DNA from: Rothia sp. SD9660Na
GTDB taxonomy: Bacteria; Actinomycetota; Actinomycetes; Actinomycetales; Micrococcaceae
Assembly (NCBI RefSeq): GCF_030064065.1
Contig: NZ_CP125946.1
Span: forward strand, 2,294,001 to 2,358,000
Length of the DNA: 64,000 bases
Direction: 5' to 3'
Made by a program: the position numbers and the translations under genes. The notes beneath the pieces are model-generated. The model saw only the letters and a list, made by a program, of their open reading frames with translations. It did not search any database and had not been told where the DNA came from. Positions 6,769 through 14,205 of the stretch are shown here, one piece after another; position 1 is the stretch's first letter; the number at the start of each line of letters is the position of its first letter.

Positions 6769-8172
6769 ATGGAACCTAAAGCAAGCGAAGACACACCTGA
6801 CCTAAGGAGAGACATGACTGAAGCGCCTCACAAGGACCCGCTCTTTTCCCGCGGATCGTACGCCGAGACCAGTCGCGTCTCAGAGATTATGCGCAAGGAA
6901 TCGGTGGGTGGTTTTATTCTGCTCGCCGCCACTGTGCTTGCCGTCGTCCTGGCTAACACCCAGGCAGCGAGCTTCTACGAGGGCATCCGCGACACCGAAC
7001 TCGGCTTCAACATTCCCGGCTTCAGCCACCTGGTGATGAACGTGCACCTCTGGGCGGCTGACGGCCTGCTCACGGTCTTCTTCTTCCTCACCGGCCTAGA
7101 GCTGAAAAAAGAGTTCGTGGTGGGCGATTTGCGCGACCCGGGTAAGGCGGTCGTTCCTATTGCGGCCGCTTTCGGTGGCGCTCTGACCCCGGCCATTATC
7201 TACTTCGCTATTAACCACGGCAACGAAACTGCGGTACACGGCTGGGCTATTCCCGCCGCTACCGATATCGCTTTCGCGGTGGCCGTCCTGGCCGGTGTAG
7301 GCACCTTCCTGCCCGCGGCCCTGCGCACCTTCCTGCTGACCCTGGCTGTGGTCGATGACCTGATTGCCATCGTCATCATTGCCCTCTTCTACACCAACAA
7401 CTTCCACGCCTGGTACCTGATTATCTCCATCATTCCCATTGGGCTATATTTCTGGCTAACTCACAAGCACGAGAAATTCTTCCACGAGAAGAAGTGGGCG
7501 GCCTGGGTTATCCTGCTCCCCCTGGGCCTTATTACCTGGGCCCTCTTCCTAGAATCCGGTATTCACGCCACCATCGCGGGCGTCGTCCTGGGCTTCTGCG
7601 TGCCCGTGCGCATGACCGCCCAGGCCAAGCAGGCCGACGCCCACGTTTCCCTGGCTGAGACCCTGGAGCACCGCCTGCGTCCGCTCTCCACCGGCATCTG
7701 CGTGCCCCTCTTCGCCTTCTTCTCCGCCGGCGTAGCGGTTAGTAGTTGGGACGGCCTGCGCACCGCCCTCACTGACTCCGTTGCTATCGGTATTATGGTC
7801 GGTCTAGTGCTGGGCAAGGCCGTCGGCATTACCGGCACCACCTGGCTCATCACCCGCTTCCGCGGAGTGAACCTAGACTCCGACATCAAGTGGATTGACG
7901 TGATTGGCCTAGCCGTCACCGGAGGTATCGGCTTCACCGTTTCCATGCTGGTCGCCGAGCTCTCCTTCGCGTCGGGCTCACTGCACACCGAGGACGCCAA
8001 AATCGGTATTATGATCGGCTCGGTTATCGCAGCGGTCTTAGGCGCAACGATTCTGTCGATCCGCAATAAGCACTACAAGCAGATTGCGCTGAAGGAAAGC
8101 GTGGATGAGAACGAGGACGGCATCCCCGACGTCTTCACCGACAACACGGACGCACCCCGCCCCAGCGCCTAG
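6769..8172 (+). CDS. nhaA: Na+/H+ antiporter NhaA, copy 2
   Basis: A 467-aa second NhaA with the same signatures: IPAATDIAFAVAVLA, LAVVDDLIAIVII and FFFLTGLELKKEFVVGDLRD. Two starts each have an excellent Shine-Dalgarno: 6769 (TAAGGAGCATAATG) and, 45 nt later in frame, 6814 (AAGGAGAGACATG). The second start aligns with copy 1; the first adds MEPKASEDTPDLRRD. Translation from both is possible. The tail DENEDGIPDVFTDNTDAP is almost identical to copy 1 at both protein and DNA level. Together with copy 1 and the Na+-coupled symporter downstream it forms a sodium-handling block. Confidence 0.95.
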   Translation: MEPKASEDTPDLRRDMTEAPHKDPLFSRGSYAETSRVSEIMRKESVGGFILLAATVLAVVLANTQAASFYEGIRDTELGFNIPGFSHLVMNVHLWAADGLLTVFFFLTGLELKKEFVVGDLRDPGKAVVPIAAAFGGALTPAIIYFAINHGNETAVHGWAIPAATDIAFAVAVLAGVGTFLPAALRTFLLTLAVVDDLIAIVIIALFYTNNFHAWYLIISIIPIGLYFWLTHKHEKFFHEKKWAAWVILLPLGLITWALFLESGIHATIAGVVLGFCVPVRMTAQAKQADAHVSLAETLEHRLRPLSTGICVPLFAFFSAGVAVSSWDGLRTALTDSVAIGIMVGLVLGKAVGITGTTWLITRFRGVNLDSDIKWIDVIGLAVTGGIGFTVSMLVAELSFASGSLHTEDAKIGIMIGSVIAAVLGATILSIRNKHYKQIALKESVDENEDGIPDVFTDNTDAPRPSA

Positions 8173-8266
8173 CGTCCGCCTGCCCCTCGGCATACCCCCG
8201 AGGGGACCTGATTTCTTCAAAAGGACCGCATAATTTGCGGTCCCTTTGAGGTTTTGCGGTCCCCTT
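8116..8266 (+). repeat. 151-bp near-identical tail of nhaA copy 2 (direct repeat B)
   Basis: Partner of 6541-6691. It carries the same CCCCTCGG hairpin (8183-8205) and the AAAGGACCGCA hairpin (8219-8247) that ends this transcript. Confidence 0.85.
8219..8247 (+). terminator. terminator after nhaA copy 2
   Basis: Arms AAAGGACCGCA / TGCGGTCCCTTT with one mismatch; homologous to the terminator of copy 1. Confidence 0.65.
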
Positions 8267-8359
8267 CTAGACCGAATTCTGAGAGCGAAACGGCAACATC
8301 ACAATGCGCGTGTTTTGCACAAACGCAACCGAGCTGTGAGAATTACCCCTAGTGTTCAC

Positions 8360-8415
8360 CGCCCTAGCGCCGGTGATTCTCCGCCCTTACTGCCCACCGT
8401 GCCGCAGCTAGGGCG
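8360..8415 (+). promoter_or_regulatory. structured 5' leader of the Na+:alanine symporter gene
   Basis: An outer stem CGCCCTAGC (8360-8368) / GCTAGGGCG (8407-8415) encloses an inner CGGTG/CACCG pairing. It lies 70 bp upstream of the start codon, with no T-run after it, so it looks like a leader structure rather than a terminator. It matches no riboswitch class that I recognise. Confidence 0.35.
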
Positions 8416-8484
8416 CCCCACCAAGTGCAGACGCACCCACCCATACCCCGGGACGGTCTGCCCTTTTAACGATTTGGAGCACGC

Positions 8485-10038
8485 ATGGATACTCTGCTCA
8501 ACGCAGTGAACTGGATTAACGAATCCACCGCTGGAGCAACCGAGGTTATTACCGGCATCTCAGATACCCTCTGGGCCTACTTCCTGATGTACGCCTTGGT
8601 AGCCGTAGGCCTGGGCATTACCATCGCAACCCGCGGTGTTCAGTTCCGCCTCATCGGCGAAATGTTCCGAACTCTCAAAGACCCCTCCGGTACCGAGTAC
8701 AACGGCAAGAAGAGCATCTCCGCCTTCCGAGCCTTCACCGTCTCCGCTGCCTCCCGCGTGGGCGTGGGTAATATTGTCGGCGTTGCCATGGCTATCATCC
8801 TGGGCGGCCCCGGTGCTGTCTTCTGGATGTGGGTCATCGCCTCAATCGGCGCCGCCTCCGCTTTCGCAGAATCCCTGCTGGGTCAGCTCTACAAGCGCCC
8901 CGGCAAGGACTCCTACATCGGCGGCCCTGCCTACTACATGGCTCGCGGCCTGGGCGCCCGCTGGCTGGGCCTCATCTTTGTCGCCTTTATCGTCATCACC
9001 TACGCCTTCGTCTTCGTGGCCGTGCAGACCAACTCCATCGTGGGTGCGGCAGCCGGCTCCTTTGGCGTTGATGTCAGCGGCACCAACGGCATGGGCTTCC
9101 GTATCACCCTCGGCATTATCATCGCGGTCATCGCGGGCTTCATTATCTTCGGCGGTATCCGTACCATCTCCTCGGTCACCGAAGTCATGGTGCCTTTCAT
9201 GGCCGTGCTCTACCTGATTCTGGGCCTCATCATTATCGTCATGAACCTGGGCGAGGTTCCCGCTGTGCTGGGTGCTATCTTCGCAGGTGCTTTCGGCCTG
9301 GAAGAGTTCGTCACCGGCACCGGCGTCGGCATGATTATCATTCACGGCATGCGCCGCGGCCTGCTCTCCAACGAGGCCGGTATGGGTACCGCCCCCAACG
9401 CCGGTGCGACCGCGTCCGTCTCCCACCCCGCCAAGCAGGGCTTCGTGCAGGCTCTGGGTGTCTACTTCGATACTATGCTGGTCTGCTCCGTGACCGCCTT
9501 CATCGTGCTCGTTGCAGGCGATATCCCCTACGGCAACCGCGATGCCTCCGGCACTCTCACCCAGACCGCTCTCTCGACCCACCTGGGTCCCTGGGCGGTT
9601 CACTTCCTGACCGTAGCGATTGCCCTCTTTGCCTTCTCGTCGATTATCGGTAACTACTACTACGGCGAGTCCAACATCCGCTTCGTCACCGAGAAGCACC
9701 TGCCCATGAACATCTTCCGCGTCATTGTGATTCTGTTCGTATTCTTCGGTGCCATTGCTTCGCTGGATCTGCTCTGGAACCTGGCCGACCTGCTCAACGG
9801 CGGTATGGTTATCGTCAACCTGACCGCGGTCTGCCTGCTCATGCCTCAGGTCATGAAGGTTCTCCGCAACTACGAGGCCCAGCGCAAGGCCGGCCTCGAA
9901 CCGGTCTTCCAGGCCTCTGATCTGCCCGAGATTAAGAACTTGGACGCCTGGGACGGCACCGACGAGCTCACCCAGCGAGAGTACTGGCAGGCCTACGACC
10001 GCGAACAGGCCGAAAAGCGCACCGCCCGCGGCAAGTAG
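8485..10038 (+). CDS. sodium:alanine/glycine symporter (AGCS family)
   Basis: A 517-aa polytopic membrane symporter importing alanine or glycine with Na+. Family features include VGVGNIVGVAMAIILGGPGA, MWVIASIGAASAFAESLLGQ, YIGGPAYYMARGLG and GMRRGLLSNEAGMGTAPNA, all characteristic of AlsT/DagA/AGCS proteins. The start at 8485 is supported by TTGGAG 7 nt upstream. The C-terminal ~50 residues are hydrophilic (EYWQAYDREQAEKRT) and cytosolic. Its position just after two Na+/H+ antiporters suggests coupling to the Na+ gradient they maintain (inference). The substrate among alanine, glycine or D-alanine is not fixed by sequence. Confidence 0.92.
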   Translation: MDTLLNAVNWINESTAGATEVITGISDTLWAYFLMYALVAVGLGITIATRGVQFRLIGEMFRTLKDPSGTEYNGKKSISAFRAFTVSAASRVGVGNIVGVAMAIILGGPGAVFWMWVIASIGAASAFAESLLGQLYKRPGKDSYIGGPAYYMARGLGARWLGLIFVAFIVITYAFVFVAVQTNSIVGAAAGSFGVDVSGTNGMGFRITLGIIIAVIAGFIIFGGIRTISSVTEVMVPFMAVLYLILGLIIIVMNLGEVPAVLGAIFAGAFGLEEFVTGTGVGMIIIHGMRRGLLSNEAGMGTAPNAGATASVSHPAKQGFVQALGVYFDTMLVCSVTAFIVLVAGDIPYGNRDASGTLTQTALSTHLGPWAVHFLTVAIALFAFSSIIGNYYYGESNIRFVTEKHLPMNIFRVIVILFVFFGAIASLDLLWNLADLLNGGMVIVNLTAVCLLMPQVMKVLRNYEAQRKAGLEPVFQASDLPEIKNLDAWDGTDELTQREYWQAYDREQAEKRTARGK

Positions 10039-10070
10039 GCTCAAGCCCCCCCCGGGTAGTTAACCCGCAA

Positions 10071-10132
10071 GGACGCCGTCGCCCGCCACCCTGCCCCTTG
10101 GCAGGAATGGTGAGCGGCGGCGGCCTGGTTTT
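10071..10132 (+). terminator. imperfect terminator after the AGCS symporter
   Basis: GGACGCCGTCGCCCGCCACC pairs, with several mismatches, to the GGTGAGCGGCGGCGGCC segment, followed by TGGTTTT. The left arm begins with the GGACGCC word. Confidence 0.5.
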
Positions 10133-10219
10133 AAACCCCTATACTGAAAGCTGTTCTTAACCGCCACCGGGGCAGGCTGCTTACGCCTGCTCCACCGCAG
10201 AGGATGATCTTTAGCGACA

Positions 10220-11722
10220 ATGACCAACGACTTCCGCCACAAAGGCCTCGCCGCAGGGCGCCTGGGGCTAGCTTCTTCAACCGTCATCGGGGTTGCGTCA
10301 ACCGCCCCCATGTACTCACTGGCTGCCTCTATCGGCTTCATCGTGATAGCCGTGGGCTATCAAGCCCCTATAGCCCTGATTTTGGGCTTTATCCCTATGC
10401 TCCTGACGGCACTCTCCTATAAGGAGCTGAACGAGGCGGTGCCGGATTCAGGCACGGTCTTCACCTGGGGCGCTAAGGCTTTTGGGCCGAAGGCCGGCTG
10501 GATTTCTGGCTGGGGCGTTATCGTGGCGGGTGTGATCGCTATGGCTAATCAGACCCAAATTGCGGCGATTTATTTCTGGCTGCTGTTGGGGCAGGACGAC
10601 CTCGCCCACAACAAGCACGTCATTGTGGCAACCGGTGTTCTGGTGATTGCCCTGACCACCTGGATTTCCTACCGCAATATTGAGGCTGGCTCACTGACCC
10701 AGTGGCTGCTGGTCGGAATTCAGTATGTGGCGATTGTGCTGCTGGCGCTGGGCGTCTTTAACTCCCTAGCGTCGGGGGCTGTGACCGGTTATGAGTTTGA
10801 GGCCAGCTGGTTCAACCCCTTTGAAGCGAGTTTTGATGGCATGATTCAGGCCGTGCTGATTGCTATCTTCATCTACTGGGGCTGGGATACCTGCCTGGCG
10901 ATCGCCGAGGAAACCAAGGACCCCCACCGTACCCCGGGGCGCGCGGCTGTCCTTTCTAGCTCCATTCTGGTGGTCACCTATGTGTTTGTGACCGTGGTGG
11001 CCCTGATGTACGCGGGTGCCGGTTCGGGCGGCATTGGCCTGGCTAACCCCGATAATTCGGACGATGTCTTCACCCCCTTTAAGGACGCCGCCCTGGGGTC
11101 CTGGGGTTGGGTCATCATTCTGGCGGTGGCTGTATCTGCCCTGGCGACTTGCCAGACCACGATTCTGCCCTCCTCCCGCGGTATTTTTGCCATGGCTGTC
11201 TACCGGTCAATTCCGGCTAAGTTCGGCGATGTGCACCCCAAGTTCAAGACCCCTAAGACCTCTACCGTTTATATGGGTGTGTGCTCGGCTCTCTTCTACG
11301 CGGGCATGACCTACATCAGCGAGAACATGCTGGCCGATACCATCGAGGCTGCCAGCGTGGCTGTGGCCCTGTACTACGCGGTGACGTCCTTCGCCTGCAT
11401 CAAATACTACCGGGGCGATATTTTCACCAGCGCCCGCAACGTGGTGTTCCGCCTGGTTATTCCGGCAACTGGTGGCGTGATGATGACCGCTATTCTCGTC
11501 ATTTCGCTCTACAACATGGCTGACCCTGAGTACGGTTACACCCAGATGCTGGGCACCAGCGGTGTGTTCGTTACGGCGGTTGCCTCGTTTGTGATTGGTT
11601 TTGGGCTGATGGTCCTGTTGATGGGCCGTGAGGAGTTCAAGCCCTTCTTCCGCGGCGATACCCTGAACATGGATACACGCGTAAAGGTGCCTGAGTCTGC
11701 TGACCTTGACGAGGTGAAATAG
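10220..11722 (+). CDS. APC-superfamily amino-acid permease
   Basis: A 500-aa polytopic transporter of the amino acid-polyamine-organocation type. The first helix segment LGLASSTVIGVASTAPMYS and the later YWGWDTCLAIAEETKDPHRT (conserved E in the TM6 loop) are typical. About 12 membrane segments are evident. The substrate is unknown; ethanolamine or amino-acid permeases are the nearest types by eye. The start MTNDFRHKGLAAGRLG at 10220 gives a natural N-terminus but has only a distant GAGG upstream, so initiation is less certain. A complex hairpin at 11788-11858 probably ends the transcript. Confidence 0.88.
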   Translation: MTNDFRHKGLAAGRLGLASSTVIGVASTAPMYSLAASIGFIVIAVGYQAPIALILGFIPMLLTALSYKELNEAVPDSGTVFTWGAKAFGPKAGWISGWGVIVAGVIAMANQTQIAAIYFWLLLGQDDLAHNKHVIVATGVLVIALTTWISYRNIEAGSLTQWLLVGIQYVAIVLLALGVFNSLASGAVTGYEFEASWFNPFEASFDGMIQAVLIAIFIYWGWDTCLAIAEETKDPHRTPGRAAVLSSSILVVTYVFVTVVALMYAGAGSGGIGLANPDNSDDVFTPFKDAALGSWGWVIILAVAVSALATCQTTILPSSRGIFAMAVYRSIPAKFGDVHPKFKTPKTSTVYMGVCSALFYAGMTYISENMLADTIEAASVAVALYYAVTSFACIKYYRGDIFTSARNVVFRLVIPATGGVMMTAILVISLYNMADPEYGYTQMLGTSGVFVTAVASFVIGFGLMVLLMGREEFKPFFRGDTLNMDTRVKVPESADLDEVK

Positions 11723-11787
11723 GGCGCCTGTACCACCATGCCCTGAAGGTCTAGAAATTTTTTACAGATAAATAAAATTTGCACTAT

Positions 11788-11858
11788 TGAGGGGTGGTTT
11801 TATTTCACCTTGCCAGACCCAAAATAGGGGGCAAGGCCCCTCACCTGACTAATTTTTA
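11788..11858 (+). terminator. compound hairpin and T-run after the APC permease
   Basis: An outer stem TGAGGGG (11788-11794) / CCCCTCA (11837-11843) encloses CCTTGCC (11808-11814) / GGCAAGG (11830-11836), and TTTTTAT follows at ~11852. Terminator is likely; a small structured RNA is an alternative. Confidence 0.45.
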
Positions 11859-12025
11859 TCCCCTATTGCGCCTACAAAGTCTCAGGTTTTACTGAGGTTG
11901 AGATGTCATACTGGGTGTAGTAGGTCTGGCAGAGTTTGGGCTGACAGACCTGCGATTCAGAGTATGAGTGTGTTTCAAATTTATCGTCTCTGATAGCTGC
12001 CCGCAGGGGTGTGGGCAGTGCACCG
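11859..12025. other. intergenic stretch with no recognised gene
   Basis: Part of a ~410-bp gap between the permease and the next gene (11723-12133), less G+C-rich than its neighbours. Short open frames on the minus strand (for example one ending QYDISTSVKPET) have no ribosome site and resemble nothing I know. It may be a decayed gene or an RNA. Confidence 0.3.
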
Positions 12026-12075
12026 AAGTGGAGGCGGGCCCCCTGGGAAGGGCTCGTCTCCACTTCTCTTTATCC
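12026..12075 (+). terminator. hairpin upstream of the 12134 gene
   Basis: AAGTGGAG (12026-12033) pairs with CTCCACTT (12058-12065), with a further G+C-rich inner stem, followed by CTCTTT. It is a terminator or attenuator 60 nt upstream of the next start. Confidence 0.5.
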
Positions 12076-12133
12076 TCTTTCTTTGACTCGAAGTACAGTA
12101 GATACGAAACATCCGCCCCAGCAAGGAGTATCA

Positions 12134-12592
12134 ATGGCCGTCGATCCGCAGCACACCCAGATTAAAGAGACCGCCTTTGCGTTGGCCCGTAAGTTTGGAT
12201 GGGCCCTCGAGTACAACGGTGGGCTGGAACTCGACGGTGAGTTTCTTGACGATGCTGACCTATCGGTGGAGCGCTCCGAGGACGGCGTGCAGGTGGAGTA
12301 TGTGCTCAATATCAGCTATGCCGATTCGACCGCCTACGGGTACACCCTGACGCGCGAGGCGGCGAGCGCCCCGGCTTCCGCCTTTGGGGTGGGCGCTTTT
12401 GGTCAGGACGCGGGTGGCCAGACCCCCGCGCCTAGCGGCTTTGGTGCGGGGGCGAGTTTTGGTCTGGGGTCTTTCGCTACGGATGGTTTGCCGGGTGAGA
12501 ATGCGGTGACTCTGGCTGAGAAGTATTACATCACCACTTTGGCTGAGCTGATTGAGGCGGTGGAGGAGAAGCTGACCGCTCTGGCTCTCTAG
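12134..12592 (+). CDS. hypothetical protein with Gly/Ala/Phe-rich middle
   Basis: A 152-aa protein that I do not recognise. The start ATG at 12134 has an excellent AAGGAG 6 nt upstream, and codon use matches the neighbours, so it is very likely real. Residues 1-80 look like a compact alpha/beta domain (ETAFALARKFGWALEYNGG, VEYVLNISYADSTAYGYTLT). Residues ~85-120 are low-complexity, rich in Gly, Ala, Phe and Ser (GAGASFGLGSFATDG). The C-terminus (NAVTLAEKYYITTLAELIEA) is helical and acidic. No signal peptide or membrane segment is seen. It lies just upstream of the epimerase gene, but the 91-bp gap argues for separate initiation. Confidence 0.7.
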   Translation: MAVDPQHTQIKETAFALARKFGWALEYNGGLELDGEFLDDADLSVERSEDGVQVEYVLNISYADSTAYGYTLTREAASAPASAFGVGAFGQDAGGQTPAPSGFGAGASFGLGSFATDGLPGENAVTLAEKYYITTLAELIEAVEEKLTALAL

Positions 12593-12683
12593 AAAAGGTT
12601 TTCATCCTGTGCGTGCCTTCTGGTTATTGCTCCATCTAAAAGGTAAGGTTACTTAAAATTCCTTTGATTCCAGGAAGGTTACC

Positions 12684-14102
12684 ATGGCTGACTTTACCTA
12701 CACCGCCGCTTACCCCTACGACGAAGATACCGTGCGCACCTGGTTTGTGCGCCCCGGCGCCCTGACCCGGGCGACCCCTCACTGGGCTGGCTCCGTCACC
12801 GAAGAGGGCAACCCGAACGAGCCGGGAAGTACTGCTCGTACCAGGGTGGCTCTGCCGCTGACCTCGGGTCTGTTGACCCTCCCCTGGGCAGCCCGCCATA
12901 CCCGGGCGTCCGCAGATTCCTTCACTGACGAAATGGTCCGCGGCCCCTTTTCTTCCTGGGAGCACACCCACGATTTTCTATCGACGCCGAGCGATACGGT
13001 GGTGCGTGACAGCATTACCTTCACAGCGCTTCCCACGCTGCCCGCACCCGTAGAAAAGGTAGGGGCTGCGGCTGAACGGCTTGCCCGGGCAGCGGCTCAA
13101 AAGCAGCTAGAGAAAGTTTTTGCCGCCCGCGAGCGCCGTATCGGTGCTGATCTTGATTTTCAGCAGCGCTATGAAAGTGACCCCCTGACGGTCGTGGTGT
13201 CTGGTGCGTCCGGCATGGTGGGGCGCCAGGTAGTTGCCCTGCTGACCGGTGGTGGGCATACGGTGCGCACGCTGGTGCGCCGCGCCCCCGAGGCGGAGCA
13301 CGAGTTCCGTTGGGATCCGTCTGCCGGCGAGATTGATACCGCCGCTTTTGAGGGTGCGGACGCCGTGATTCACCTAGGCGGAGCCAGCATCAACCAGCGC
13401 TTCACCGAGGAGAATAAGAAGAAGATACTCAACTCCCGTGTTGAGTCCACGACCCTGCTGGCAACCACCCTGGCTGATCTGGTACGGCAGAGGGGTGCGG
13501 ACGCCGCCCCGCGCGTTTTTGTCTGTGCTTCTGCGGTGGGTTTCTACGGCTCTGACCGGGGCAACGAGGTGCTCACCGAGGATCAGGACGCCGGGAGCGG
13601 CTTCCTGGCGCGGGTATGCCAGGCGTGGGAGGCGGCCTGTGAGCCTGCCCGAGAGGCTGGACTTCGAGTAGTTAACGTGCGCACCGGCCTGGTGCAGTCT
13701 GCCCTGGGTGGCATGTTGCGCCTGCAGCTGCCGGCTTTCTTGAGCGGGACCGGGGGTTGGATTGGTTCGGGTGAGCAGGTGCAGAGCTGGATCAGCCTGG
13801 ACGATATTGCCGGTACCTATGTGCATGCGGTGCTGACCGAGAAGCTGGAGGGGCCGGTAAACGCGGTGGCTCCCACGCCGGTAACGGCGAAGGCCCTGGC
13901 CAAGACGGTGGGTAGGGTGCTGCACCGCCCCGTCCTGCTCCCTATTCCGCCTGCTGTGCCTGCTCTGGCCCTGGGGCAGGAGGGAGTGAAGGAATTAGCA
14001 CTGGCGAGCCAGCGGGCCAGTGCCGATAAGCTCTTGGCTAGTGGCTACGTTTTCTTTGAGCCGGAATTGGAGCAGGCCCTGGCTCACGAGCTCACCCAGT
14101 AG
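12684..14102 (+). CDS. TIGR01777-type NAD(P)-dependent epimerase with N-terminal SRPBCC-like domain
   Basis: A 472-aa two-domain protein. Residues 1-~160 resemble an SRPBCC/START-like ligand-binding fold (FTYTAAYPYDEDTVRTWF, FSSWEHTHDF). From residue ~172 an extended short-chain dehydrogenase fold begins with the Rossmann motif VSGASGMVGRQVVALL, then ADAVIHLGGASIN, the segment SAVGFYGSDRGNE (YG in the YxxxK position), and SWISLDDIAGTYVHAV. The end matches the DUF1731 tail. Such proteins are widespread (YfcH/Sdr39U1-like) but their substrates are unknown. GGAAGG precedes the start. The nucleotidase gene follows 103 nt later. Confidence 0.85.
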   Translation: MADFTYTAAYPYDEDTVRTWFVRPGALTRATPHWAGSVTEEGNPNEPGSTARTRVALPLTSGLLTLPWAARHTRASADSFTDEMVRGPFSSWEHTHDFLSTPSDTVVRDSITFTALPTLPAPVEKVGAAAERLARAAAQKQLEKVFAARERRIGADLDFQQRYESDPLTVVVSGASGMVGRQVVALLTGGGHTVRTLVRRAPEAEHEFRWDPSAGEIDTAAFEGADAVIHLGGASINQRFTEENKKKILNSRVESTTLLATTLADLVRQRGADAAPRVFVCASAVGFYGSDRGNEVLTEDQDAGSGFLARVCQAWEAACEPAREAGLRVVNVRTGLVQSALGGMLRLQLPAFLSGTGGWIGSGEQVQSWISLDDIAGTYVHAVLTEKLEGPVNAVAPTPVTAKALAKTVGRVLHRPVLLPIPPAVPALALGQEGVKELALASQRASADKLLASGYVFFEPELEQALAHELTQ

Positions 14103-14205
14103 AGCTCTTTGTTTACCGAAATATCACTGTAAACACCGGCAAGACGGCGCGAAGCGGGCTATTCTGTTGAATGACACACATCATCATTCTCACCGAAAGA
14201 TAAGC

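Noticed and set aside
8842..10044. 400-codon open frame antisense to the Na+:alanine symporter
   Set aside because: It is an acidic, His/Gly-rich artefact of codon bias on the opposite strand of a clear transporter gene; no ribosome site or known domain.
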